In this document: one piece after another, positions 26,301 through 34,776 of the stretch
How the letters are laid out: each line of letters starts with the position of its first letter
Position numbering within the stretch: the stretch's first letter is position 1
Assembly: GCF_018131185.1 (NCBI RefSeq)
Contig: NZ_JAFCJE010000003.1
Location: forward strand, 186,001-250,000
DNA length: 64,000 nt
DNA from: Bradyrhizobium diazoefficiens
GTDB taxonomy: Bacteria; Pseudomonadota; Alphaproteobacteria; Rhizobiales; Xanthobacteraceae
Reading direction: 5' to 3'
Program-made: the position numbers and the translations under genes
Notes under the pieces: model-generated
Database searches by the model: none
The model's input: only the letters and a program-made list of their open reading frames with translations
Told to the model about the DNA's origin: nothing

Positions 26301-28793
26301 TCAGGCTGCGCAGATGGCCGCTTCGACCTTGCGCTGCGCGAGCCGCGAGGCCGGCATGGGGCGGCTGAAGTGGTAGCCCTGCGCCTCGACACAGCCCTCT
26401 TCGCGCAGAATAGCCAACTGGTCCGCGGTTTCGACGCCTTCGGCGGTCGTCGTCTTTCCGAGGCTGACGGCGAACGCAACCACGGCGCGGGCGATTCGAC
26501 GCGCCTCTTCCCTCTCGCTGGCGAGCTCGCTGACGAAGCTGCGGTCGATCTTGACCTTGTCGAATGGAAATTTCTGCAGGAAGCTCAGTGACGAATAGCC
26601 CGTGCCGAAATCGTCGAGGGCAATTCGCACGCCGAGCTCACGCAACTGTTCGAGGGCTGCGAACACCGCTTCGCTGTCATGCATGATGACCGTCTCGGTG
26701 ATCTCGAGCTCGAGCCTTTGCGGACCAATCCCCGAGGCCGCGAGGGCGCCGACGATGATGGAGACGAGCTCCTTGCTCCTGAACTGGGCGGGAGACAGGT
26801 TGATTGCGATCGTGAGATCGGAAGGCCAGTTGGCGGCTTCAGTGCAGGCCGCCCTCAAGACCCACTCGCCGATAGGCAGGATCAGGCCGGTTTCCTCCGC
26901 GAGCGGAATAAACTCGCCAGGAAGGACCAGACCGCGCTCGGGGTGATGCCACCGCAACAACGCCTCATAACCGCAGATCCGTCCGCTCTCCACGCTCACG
27001 AACGGCTGGTAATGGAGCTCGAATTCGCCCCGCGCCAGCGCTTTCCGCATATCCTTTTCCAGGTTGCGCCGGACGTGGATGAGCTGGTCCAGCTCCGGCT
27101 CGAAGAAGCGGAATGCGCCGCGTCCGGCGGCCTTCGCCGCGTAGAGGGCGAGATCGGCGCTCTTGAGAATGACATCGGAATCGACGCCATCGCGAGGCGC
27201 AACGGCTATGCCGATGCTGGCTCCCACCGTGACTTGATGGTCGCCAAGATCAAAGGGCTCGCAGAGCGCCGCTTTGATCGTCTCGGCGAGGGTGGCCGCC
27301 TCCACGACCGGATTCGTCACATAGTCCACGACGGCGAACTCGTCGCCGCCGAGTCGGGCAATCAACGTCGTCTCCCTGCTGCACAGGCGCAAGCGCGCCG
27401 CTACCGCGCGCAACAGCGAATCGCCCGCAGGATGTCCAAGCGTGTCGTTGACCTCCTTGAAGCGGTCGAGATCGAGCATGAGGACCGCCAGATGAAGGTC
27501 TGCCTTCCGCGTGCTGGCAAAGGCCTGATCCAGACGCGCCCTCAGCAGCACGCGATTTGGCAGCTCCGTCAACGCATCATGCTGCGCCATATGGGTGATC
27601 TTGGCTTCGGACCGGCGCTGATCGGTGACATCGAGATGTGTCGCCACCCAACCGCCGCCGGCCATCGGCTGTCTCGTCACGCAGATCAACCGGCCATCGG
27701 AGAACTCGTCGATCCGGCTCGAAACGGCATTGACCGGCAAGGCATCGAGCTTCGAGATCAGCTGTTCGGCGGCAATGTCGCTGGTATCGCCCTTGAGTGT
27801 GCCGCTGATGATGCGATGCCTGATGATGTCGCCGTGCGGCGTTCCCGCGCGCAGCAGCTCCGGCGGCAGACGGTACAGATTGGCGTAACGCTCGTTGCAA
27901 ATCACGAGCCGTTTGTCGGCGTCGAACATGCAAAGGCCCTCGACCATATGGTTGATCGCCGTATCCAGCCTGAGCGTCTGCGCCTGCAATTCGTGCTGCG
28001 AACCTTCCAGCTGCTGCCGGGCGTCGGAAAGCTGGCTGATGATCTCCTCGAATTTGGCGGTTCTGCTTGCCAGGCGGCGATCGGCCAACACGCCGATCAG
28101 GCTCATGCCCAGCACGGACAGTGCTACTCCGGCGATGGCCACAGCGAGCACGCCCGGAGACAGCGACAGGGCGTCCGTCGCACGCGCCGGATCCGGCGTG
28201 ATGTGCACCGCGCCCATCGCCGTGAAATGATGCGACGTGATGGCAAGTGTCAGCAGGACTGCCGCCGCGAGCGTTCCTTGGTAGCTCCGGTACTTGATCG
28301 CGACAGCCAGGGCGGCATAGCCAAAGCAAATGCCCAGGATGATCGAGACCAGCACGAGGTCGAGCGACCATGCGATGCGGCCCGGCACTTCGAGCGCCCA
28401 CATTCCGAGATAGTGCATGCTGGCAATGCCGCCGCCGACGATGATGCCGCCTGTCCCCGCGCGCCACCGGCCGGAATCACCGGCCGCGACGCCGAAGCCC
28501 CCCGACGTCAGAAGCATCGCAGTTGCCAGCGAAAGTGCCGTCAGCACGAGACCGTAGCCAGTCGCGACGCCGGGCTCGTAGGCGAGCATGGCGACGAAAT
28601 GCGTCGCCCAGATTCCGTATCCGATCGCAGCGCCGGCGATCGCGATCCAGATCAGGCGCGTTCTTGCGCGCGCCGCGATCGCACGGTGGAAAATACTGAC
28701 CGCGACGATGCTCGCGACGAAGCAGACCAGACCAGCGAGCAGGACCAGCCGCCAATCGTGCTCTACGGTAAGACAGGAGAAAATGCGGAACAT
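26301..28793 (-). CDS. MHYT-PAS-GGDEF-EAL membrane signalling protein
   Basis: An approximately 830-residue c-di-GMP enzyme. The N-terminal 250 residues form a seven-helix MHYT sensor (repeats with ATHFVAMLAY, MHYLGMWALEVPG and SHHFTAMGAV, whose His/Met residues are proposed metal ligands for gas or redox sensing). A coiled coil and a PAS-like domain follow (about 280-390), then GGDEF with an intact RLGGDEFAVV near residue 482 and EAL with YEALLRW near 607 and a well-conserved later part (DDFGTGYSSLSFLQKFPFDKVKID). Both catalytic domains look active. ATG 28793 matches the usual family start MxR and follows GGAG. It lies between genes usually adjacent in relatives. Confidence 0.93.
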   Translation of the reverse strand: MFRIFSCLTVEHDWRLVLLAGLVCFVASIVAVSIFHRAIAARARTRLIWIAIAGAAIGYGIWATHFVAMLAYEPGVATGYGLVLTALSLATAMLLTSGGFGVAAGDSGRWRAGTGGIIVGGGIASMHYLGMWALEVPGRIAWSLDLVLVSIILGICFGYAALAVAIKYRSYQGTLAAAVLLTLAITSHHFTAMGAVHITPDPARATDALSLSPGVLAVAIAGVALSVLGMSLIGVLADRRLASRTAKFEEIISQLSDARQQLEGSQHELQAQTLRLDTAINHMVEGLCMFDADKRLVICNERYANLYRLPPELLRAGTPHGDIIRHRIISGTLKGDTSDIAAEQLISKLDALPVNAVSSRIDEFSDGRLICVTRQPMAGGGWVATHLDVTDQRRSEAKITHMAQHDALTELPNRVLLRARLDQAFASTRKADLHLAVLMLDLDRFKEVNDTLGHPAGDSLLRAVAARLRLCSRETTLIARLGGDEFAVVDYVTNPVVEAATLAETIKAALCEPFDLGDHQVTVGASIGIAVAPRDGVDSDVILKSADLALYAAKAAGRGAFRFFEPELDQLIHVRRNLEKDMRKALARGEFELHYQPFVSVESGRICGYEALLRWHHPERGLVLPGEFIPLAEETGLILPIGEWVLRAACTEAANWPSDLTIAINLSPAQFRSKELVSIIVGALAASGIGPQRLELEITETVIMHDSEAVFAALEQLRELGVRIALDDFGTGYSSLSFLQKFPFDKVKIDRSFVSELASEREEARRIARAVVAFAVSLGKTTTAEGVETADQLAILREEGCVEAQGYHFSRPMPASRLAQRKVEAAICAA

Positions 28794-28991
28794 CCAGTAC
28801 CGCTCCATCGTCAATATGGTCGATCGTGGACCGGCTAAGCGTCCTTTGCGTTAATCCCGTGCAATGTCCGGTTGCATGCTTACCGGCACGTTAATGCTTC
28901 GGATTCGATTCGAATTTGCCTGGCATTCCTATGCCTCCTATCGCAATCCCGCCCAAACTGGGCGAAGGGCGTGCAACGATCGGCAACGTAT

Positions 28992-29492
28992 CTAGGGGCG
29001 ATTGCGAATGTGCTTGCGGCCGGTGAGCATTGCGCGGATCAGATTCTCGCGCTGGAGAATCCCCATCAGCAGCACGCCAAGCACGTGCAGCAGGACCAGA
29101 ACGATGACCGCATCCGACGAATAATGGTGGGTGTCCTCGACCCACCAGACGCCAAAGAACGTGACGGTCACCGACATCGCGCCCGTGATCGCCGAGACCG
29201 CGAGCGAGACCAGCAGCACGACCAGCATCACCGTGCCAGCGGCATTGAGTCCGATATAGCGGCCGGTGATGCCGCGGCGCAGATTCCAGAGATAGCTTGG
29301 CGCAGCCCGGAGCCTGACCCTGATCATGCGGAAGCGCGAATAGCGGCTTCCCCAAAAGCCCCAGGCCAGGCGGAAGGCCAGGAGTCCGAGCACCGCATAG
29401 CCGACGATGCGGTGAAGCCGATCATAGACGGTCGGCGTGAGCCACGCCATCGTCGGTGGCCCGAGGACTCGCGCACTTCCTTTAGATTGCAT
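28992..29492 (-). CDS. Cytochrome b561-family membrane protein
   Basis: A 166-residue four-helix di-haem cytochrome b561-like protein. It has YDRLHRIVGYAVLGLLAFRLAWGFWGSRYSRF (first haem His, and Arg/Ser pattern) and later HHYSSDAVIVLVLLHVLGVL with paired His ligands. Such proteins move electrons from quinol to periplasmic acceptors or bind Ni-hydrogenase-type partners. It starts 8 bp after the stop of the upstream membrane gene on the same strand and so is co-transcribed. The open frame extends beyond it; ATG 29492 is the start consistent with the fold. Confidence 0.85.
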   Translation of the reverse strand: MQSKGSARVLGPPTMAWLTPTVYDRLHRIVGYAVLGLLAFRLAWGFWGSRYSRFRMIRVRLRAAPSYLWNLRRGITGRYIGLNAAGTVMLVVLLVSLAVSAITGAMSVTVTFFGVWWVEDTHHYSSDAVIVLVLLHVLGVLLMGILQRENLIRAMLTGRKHIRNRP

Positions 29493-29500
29493 CGGCAGGT

Positions 29501-29851
29501 TCAGTATCCCGCGACCGCGAGCGCGACCACGGCGGTGAGAGCCTTCCAGCCAAAGCCGCGACCGCGCGACCACCAGGCGTTGGCGAGGGCGGCAAAGCCG
29601 TAAACAGCGACGATGGTCGCCACAATCCAGTGCCGCGCGCTCTCCGATCCCAACGTCGGTGCCGCAAGCAGCAGCACGCCGCCGCCGATCCAGGCCACCG
29701 TGCCAGCCTGCCACACCAGTCGGATCAGCATGCGCAGGCGTTCCGGGGTGATGGTCGCTTTGGCGAACACCTTGGCTTCGCCCAGCACGCCATGGATCAG
29801 GGCGACCACGATTCCTGCGACGCCGGCGCATTGCAGCAGCAGATCACGCAT
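29501..29851 (-). CDS. Small four-helix membrane protein of unknown function
   Basis: A 116-residue hydrophobic protein with about four transmembrane helices (AGVAGIVVALIHGVLG, AWIGGGVLLLAAP, HWIVATIVAVYGFAAL, ALTAVVALAVAGY). A conserved-looking His occurs in the first helix (LIHG) and there is a Trp-rich second half. It is the first gene of the pair with cytochrome b561 and is divergent from the TetR gene, with twin operator-like palindromes between. I do not recognise the family; the context suggests a membrane redox function. Confidence 0.75.
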   Translation of the reverse strand: MRDLLLQCAGVAGIVVALIHGVLGEAKVFAKATITPERLRMLIRLVWQAGTVAWIGGGVLLLAAPTLGSESARHWIVATIVAVYGFAALANAWWSRGRGFGWKALTAVVALAVAGY

Positions 29852-29873
29852 CAGCAGACCTCGCCTCCTTCAT

Positions 29874-29891
29874 CCATACAGTTCTGTATGG
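29874..29891. promoter_or_regulatory. TetR-type operator copy 1
   Basis: CCATACAGTTCTGTATGG, a perfect 8-2-8 palindrome, lies 23 bases upstream of the small membrane gene in the divergent gap. Its core ATACA-N4-TGTAT is repeated at 29921-29934. Confidence 0.8.
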
Positions 29892-29920
29892 AGAGATAGG
29901 CGCTGGCCCGCCGCCTGTCA

Positions 29921-29934
29921 ATACACTAGTGTAT
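29921..29934. promoter_or_regulatory. TetR-type operator copy 2
   Basis: ATACACTAGTGTAT is a perfect 14-base palindrome with the same ATACA-N4-TGTAT core as copy 1 and 45 bases from it. It ends 20 bases before the TetR start, so it could mediate autoregulation. Confidence 0.8.
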
Positions 29935-29954
29935 GGTCAGCTTGGGAACGCGAC

Positions 29955-30485
29955 ATGACCGAACAGCTCTCCGCCGACGACTGGATCAAGGAAGGTCTGA
30001 AGGCACTTGCCAAAAGCGGGTTCACGGCGCTCAAGGCCGATCCGCTGGCAAAGGCCATGGGCGTGTCGCGCGGCAGCTTCTATTGGCATTTCGCCGATCT
30101 CGGCGCGTTCCACGCGGCCGTGCTGAGGCGCTGGCGCGAGATCGCGGCGGAGCAGATCATCGCCGATGTCGAGGCCGCAAGCGACGAGCCGCTCAAGGCG
30201 CTGCTGCGCAGGTCGTTCGGCGCGCGGCTCGATCTCGAACGCGCCGTGCGCAATTGGGCAGCCTTCGATGCGGCGGCGCAAGGGGCGGTGCGCGCAATCG
30301 ATCGCCGCAGGCTCGATTATATCGAAGGGCTGCTGGAAAAACGCGCGATCGCCCCGGCAACCGCGCAAGCCCGCGCACAGATCCTGTACTGGACGTTTCT
30401 CGGCTTCGCCCTCTCAGGCGCGCCGCTGCCGGCAGCTCGGCTGCAGGCCCTGATCGACGAGGTCCTGGCGATGGTCTCCGCGTAG
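29955..30485 (+). CDS. TetR/AcrR-family transcriptional regulator
   Basis: A 176-residue regulator. The N-terminal helix-turn-helix is at about residues 12-58 (WIKEGLKALAKSGFTALKADPLAKAMGVSRGSFYWHFADLGAFHAAV, containing the typical G.f....V...mGVs.GsfYwHF). The C-terminal ligand and dimer domain is short. ATG 29955 follows GGGAA. It is divergent from the cytochrome b561 pair, and the two palindromes between them are the natural targets. The effector is unknown. Confidence 0.92.
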   Translation: MTEQLSADDWIKEGLKALAKSGFTALKADPLAKAMGVSRGSFYWHFADLGAFHAAVLRRWREIAAEQIIADVEAASDEPLKALLRRSFGARLDLERAVRNWAAFDAAAQGAVRAIDRRRLDYIEGLLEKRAIAPATAQARAQILYWTFLGFALSGAPLPAARLQALIDEVLAMVSA

Positions 30486-30595
30486 GTGCCGGGCTTGACG
30501 TGCACCCGCGCCCATTCCGCTGGAAGTCGCTTTGGCGACCATGATGGGCGGGCGCGAATTTCTGTGTTAGAGGCAACCGATTGCCGGAGACCCCA

Positions 30596-30793
30596 ATGAA
30601 CGCGCCCACCGACCGTCCCGACGCCAGCGTCGATCCGAAATTGCTGGAGATTCTCGTCTGCCCGCTGACCAAAGGCCCGCTGGAGTTCGATGCTGCAAAG
30701 CAGGAACTGATCTCGCGCAGCGCCAAGCTCGCCTATCCGATCCGTGACGGCATCCCGATCATGCTGCCGGAAGAGGCGCGCAAGATCGATTGA
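30596..30793 (+). CDS. Trm112 family protein (UPF0434-type)
   Basis: A 65-residue protein of the Trm112/YcaR group: [20 protein letters not shown] and an IPIMLPEEA end. Eukaryotic Trm112 partners methyltransferases; bacterial homologues have been linked to rRNA or tRNA methylation and cell-envelope functions without consensus. Only one of the usual zinc cysteines is kept (VCPL), so zinc binding is unlikely. ATG 30596 follows CGGAGA. It probably belongs with the conserved thioredoxin-TPR/Lon-domain neighbourhood interrupted upstream. Confidence 0.88.
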   Translation: MNAPTDRPDASVDPKLLEILVCPLTKGPLEFDAAKQELISRSAKLAYPIRDGIPIMLPEEARKID

Positions 30794-30808
30794 GGGGAGA
30801 TCCTGTTT

Positions 30809-30848
30809 GCGCGATGACGGAGCAACAATCTCGGTGTCGTCATCGCGC
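30809..30848. repeat. Hairpin between Trm112 and UbiH-type genes
   Basis: GCGCGATGACG (30809-30819) pairs perfectly with CGTCATCGCGC (30838-30848). It lies between convergent genes and can act as a terminator for both; it also belongs to the palindromic intergenic repeats of the window. Confidence 0.65.
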
Positions 30849-30873
30849 CCCGGGACGACAGGAGAATTGCCGC

Positions 30874-32094
30874 CTACAGCGCCTCGCCCTTCAATAGCCG
30901 CGGCACCTCGCCTGTGAGCCCGGCGGCCTGGCGGATGAAGAGGTTCTTCAGCGGCGGGGCGCGGTCGACCAGGCCTAGGCCAATGTCGCGGACGGTGCGC
31001 AGCAGCGTCGACTGGTTGGAGAACAGGAAGTTCAGCGAATTGGTGGCAACGCCCATCGCCATGGTGTCGAAGCGGCGCCAGCGCTGGTAGCGTTCGAGCA
31101 CGTCGGCTCCGCCGATATCCATGCCGAGCCGCGCGGCATCGACGACGACTTCGGCCAGCGCGGCGACATCCTTCAAGCCCATATTGAGACCCTGGCCCGC
31201 AATGGGGTGGATGACATGGGCGGCATCGCCGACCAGCGCGAGGCGGGTGGCGATGAAGGAGCGCGCGACGAAATAGGACAGCGGAAACGCGCGCGGCTTG
31301 TCGAGCGCCTTCACCTCGCCCAGATGCAGGCCGAAACGCTGCTCGAGCTCGGCGTGAAATTCCTCGTCGCTGAGCGCAACGATGCGCGCGGCCTCGGCGC
31401 GGCCCTCGGTCCATACCAGCGAGGAGCGTTTTCCCGAGAGCGGCAGGATCGCGAAGGGGCCTGCGGGGAGAAAATGTTCTTCGGCGCGGCCCTCGTGGTC
31501 GCGCTCATGGCCGACGGTGACGACGATGCCGGCTTGGTCATACTCCCAGCCATGGGTCACGATGCCGGCGCGCTCGCGCAGTCTCGACCGCGCGCCGTCG
31601 GCGGCAACCAAGAGACTGGCGGCGATCATGCTGCCGTCACCGAGCGTCACATCGATGCCCTCGGAACGCGCGTCGTAGGAGGTCACCGCGGTGGCGCGAA
31701 GGTCGATGCCCTCGGCTTCGGCGCGCGCCGCCAGCGCATCGATCAGGCGTCGGTTCTCGACCATATGCGCAAAGGGTTCGCCCGGCGCGACATCGCCGGC
31801 AAAATTGAGGAACACCGGACGGGTGGCGTCCTCCAGCTTGGAATCGGTGACGACCATGTCGAGGATCGGCTGCGCCTCGCTCCTGACGTCGTCCCAGGCG
31901 CCGATGACCTCGAACAGGCGGCGGCAGGCGGCGACGATCGCGGTGGCGCGGGGGTCGCGGCTCGGCCGGGTGCCGAGCGCGGGATCGGCGACGATGACGG
32001 GAATCTCGGGCCCGAGCCCCTGTCGCAGCGCCAGCGCCAGCGCCAGCCCTGCGAACGCGCCGCCACCAATGACAATGCTACCCTGTACCGACAT
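30874..32094 (-). CDS. UbiH/UbiF/Coq6-family FAD monooxygenase
   Basis: A 406-residue flavin monooxygenase, probably hydroxylating the ubiquinone ring. It has the N-terminal FAD loop IVIGGGAFAGLALALAL, a DGARSRLRERAGI segment in the middle (DG motif), and GDAAHVIHPIAGQGLNMGLKD (GD motif) near residue 290. ATG 32094 is preferred to the TTG 18 bases upstream. Several UbiH-type paralogues exist in alphaproteobacteria, with different ring positions, so the exact regiospecificity is not assigned. Confidence 0.9.
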   Translation of the reverse strand: MSVQGSIVIGGGAFAGLALALALRQGLGPEIPVIVADPALGTRPSRDPRATAIVAACRRLFEVIGAWDDVRSEAQPILDMVVTDSKLEDATRPVFLNFAGDVAPGEPFAHMVENRRLIDALAARAEAEGIDLRATAVTSYDARSEGIDVTLGDGSMIAASLLVAADGARSRLRERAGIVTHGWEYDQAGIVVTVGHERDHEGRAEEHFLPAGPFAILPLSGKRSSLVWTEGRAEAARIVALSDEEFHAELEQRFGLHLGEVKALDKPRAFPLSYFVARSFIATRLALVGDAAHVIHPIAGQGLNMGLKDVAALAEVVVDAARLGMDIGGADVLERYQRWRRFDTMAMGVATNSLNFLFSNQSTLLRTVRDIGLGLVDRAPPLKNLFIRQAAGLTGEVPRLLKGEAL

Positions 32095-32184
32095 ACCAAG
32101 CTTCCCGGCCAAATCCTGGTCTTGCTAGCAGACTTGAGGTGGGCGAAACAGTGCGGTGAAACGAGGGCGGAACGGCCTCGTTCC

Positions 32185-32226
32185 CGTCATTCCGGGGCGC
32201 GCAAAGCGCGATGCCCTGCAATGACG
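32185..32226. repeat. GTCATTCCGGGG-type palindromic intergenic repeat
   Basis: CGTCATTCCGGGGCGCGC and the partner GCGCGATGCCCTGCAATGACG form an imperfect hairpin in the divergent gap between the UbiH-type gene and tesB, close to the copy at 12807. Confidence 0.7.
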
Positions 32227-32246
32227 AGACAATTGAAAGCACCGTC

Positions 32247-33110
32247 ATGTCCAAAAGCCTGATCGACCTCATTTCGATCCTCGACCTCGAACAGCTCGAG
32301 GTGAACCTGTTCCGCGGCAACAGCCCGAAGACGAGCTGGCAGCGGGTGTTCGGCGGCCAGGTGATCGGACAGGCGATGGTTGCGGCCTGCCGCACGGTCG
32401 AGGGGCGGCTGCCGCATTCCCTGCATTGTTATTTCGTGCTGCCGGGTGATCCGCAGATCCCGATCATCTACCAGGTCGAGCGCCTGCGCGACGGCAAGAG
32501 CTACTCGACACGCCGCGTCACGGCGATCCAGCACGGCAATGCGATCTTCTCGATCATGGTGTCGTTCCACGCCGAGGAAGAGAGTGCGTTCGACCATCAG
32601 GACAGGATGCCTGACGTGCCGCCGCCGGAAAAACTCACGGCGGAGGAGGTGGCGAAGCAGCCGATGTTCCGGGAGATGCCGGACTTCATCCGCCGCTACT
32701 ATGAATCCGATCGCCCGATCGAGCTGCGCCCGGTCGAGCTCGGCCGTTACTTCGGCCAGAAGATCGACGATGGCCGCATTCACGTCTGGATCAAGACCGC
32801 CGCGACGCTGCCCGACGATCCGGCGCTGCACATGTGCGCGCTCGCCTACGCCTCCGACTTTTCGCTGCTGGATGCGATCATGGCGCGCTATGGCCGCACG
32901 CTATTCGACAAGCGCATGATGCCTGCGAGCCTCGACCACGCGATGTGGTTTCACCGTCCGTTCCGCGCCGACGAATGGCTGCTCTACGCGCAGGACTCGC
33001 CGAGCGCGCGCGGCGGCCGCGGCCTCACCCGCGGCTCCATCTTCAAGCCGGACGGCACCCTGGTCGCCTCCGTCGCGCAGGAAGGCTCCGTGCGCGAGCG
33101 GAAGGGATAA
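32247..33110 (+). CDS. tesB: Acyl-CoA thioesterase II
   Basis: A 287-residue double-hotdog thioesterase that hydrolyses medium- and long-chain acyl-CoA. It has VFGGQVIGQAMVAACRTV near residue 30, GRLPHSLHCYFVLPGD, the SLDHAMWFHRPFRADEWLLY segment with the catalytic-region Asp, and SARGGRGLTRGSIF at the end. ATG 32247 matches the family start. Confidence 0.95.
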   Translation: MSKSLIDLISILDLEQLEVNLFRGNSPKTSWQRVFGGQVIGQAMVAACRTVEGRLPHSLHCYFVLPGDPQIPIIYQVERLRDGKSYSTRRVTAIQHGNAIFSIMVSFHAEEESAFDHQDRMPDVPPPEKLTAEEVAKQPMFREMPDFIRRYYESDRPIELRPVELGRYFGQKIDDGRIHVWIKTAATLPDDPALHMCALAYASDFSLLDAIMARYGRTLFDKRMMPASLDHAMWFHRPFRADEWLLYAQDSPSARGGRGLTRGSIFKPDGTLVASVAQEGSVRERKG

Positions 33111-33112
33111 TC

Positions 33113-33142
33113 GCCTCGAACGCGATGTATCGCGTTCGAGGC
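33113..33142. terminator. Bidirectional intrinsic terminator
   Basis: A perfect 13-bp stem (GCCTCGAACGCGA / TCGCGTTCGAGGC) with a TGTA loop follows the tesB stop immediately and ends 8 bp before the GYF_2 stop, serving the two convergent genes. Confidence 0.9.
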
Positions 33143-33150
33143 TTTCCGGA

Positions 33151-34059
33151 TCATGCGCCCTGCGACCCGCGCGGAGCCAGCTCCGTCTGCGACGCGAACC
33201 AGTTCATGATCCAGCGATACACCCACGGAATCGGGATGATCAGGCTGCACAGCAGCGCAGCGACGATGCCGCGCCAGAGGATGCCGAGGCCGCTGCCCTT
33301 GAAGACGATCTCGCGCCGCGTGCCTTCGATGCTGCGGCAGAACCAGCGCATCTGTGCCGCGGCGACCCAGGCCCATCCGATGATAGTGATGATCGAGATC
33401 GCGAACAGCAGGCTCCAGCCGATATAGGCCCAGATCGAGCCCGTGAAGCTCAAGCCCAGCAGCTGTCCGTTGGAAGCAAGATTCGCGACCAACCATTTGA
33501 TCAGGAGCCAGTAGAGAACGATCTGCACGATGAACAACAGATTGCTCAGGATCTCGCTGCCGACGAAGGCGATCGCGATGGCCAGAACGATGAAGCCGAA
33601 ATACCAGGGCACCAGCGTCATCGCGCTGCCGGCGAAGGTGAGGTTCGGCCGGCCCGGGACCTTCACACAGGACACGATCCATTTCGTGTACCAGACGAAC
33701 GCCCACGGCGCCGGGATGATGAAGATCATTCCGATCAGCAGGACGATGCTGCGCCAGGTGAACTCGAGAATGCCGAAATCGACCGCCAGCGATCCTGCGC
33801 TGCCAGCCGCAGCGTAGCCGCCGGCGCCACCGTAGCCGCTTCCGCCCATCATGGGCGGGCCGCCCGCCGGCATCATCGGCGGCGCGCCGCCACCCCCGAC
33901 CAGGCCAGGGATTTCGGCGGCCTTCTGCCAGCCGGCCATGCCCTCGGTCCACACCAGGGTATCCGGGCGCACGACGCCTTGGGCGACGAGGTCGCGGAAT
34001 TGCCCCTCCGGAAAGGGCCCCTGCTGCTTGCCCTCGGATGCGTAGAACCAGCTCGCCAT
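33151..34059 (-). CDS. GYF_2 (DUF4339) domain protein with polytopic membrane region
   Basis: A 302-residue protein. Residues 1-50 are a GYF_2 domain (WFYASEGKQQGPFPEGQFRDLV and TLVWTEGMAGWQKAAEIP), followed by a Gly/Pro/Met/Ala-rich linker (about 53-90) and a membrane region with about six helices. The membrane part contains a short motif three times: TFAGSA, SFTGSI and VFKGSG, followed after 20-65 residues by a Trp/Pro-rich helix start. This resembles the DUF898 pattern, which is my inference. The function is unknown; cytoplasmic GYF_2 domains are thought to bind proteins. The gene converges on tesB and is divergent from glnK. Confidence 0.82.
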   Translation of the reverse strand: MASWFYASEGKQQGPFPEGQFRDLVAQGVVRPDTLVWTEGMAGWQKAAEIPGLVGGGGAPPMMPAGGPPMMGGSGYGGAGGYAAAGSAGSLAVDFGILEFTWRSIVLLIGMIFIIPAPWAFVWYTKWIVSCVKVPGRPNLTFAGSAMTLVPWYFGFIVLAIAIAFVGSEILSNLLFIVQIVLYWLLIKWLVANLASNGQLLGLSFTGSIWAYIGWSLLFAISIITIIGWAWVAAAQMRWFCRSIEGTRREIVFKGSGLGILWRGIVAALLCSLIIPIPWVYRWIMNWFASQTELAPRGSQGA

Positions 34060-34246
34060 GTACCGTCCCCCTCGAACATACTTATGTACGGGCGCGGATG
34101 CTTGGGTTCACCGCATCCATGCCAAAAATGCATTGTGAAGGATGAACGGCTGCCCTGTACAGAGGCGCCCGTTCACATGGACAAACGTTTTTCCGCTTCA
34201 ACCTGCAACTTTTTTATGCCATTTGCCCGGAAAGATGCCAGATTGA

Positions 34247-34636
<390 letters not shown>

Positions 34637-34776
34637 ATTTTGTCTTGACGCGTTTTCTTGACGCGAACCGGTATCCACTTCGCTTGAAGACGCTCTGACC
34701 GAACAAATTCTTCATCGATCGCACCGGGCAACGAGGCCATAGCGTGCGACGTAATTTCTATGCTGGGGGAAACGAG

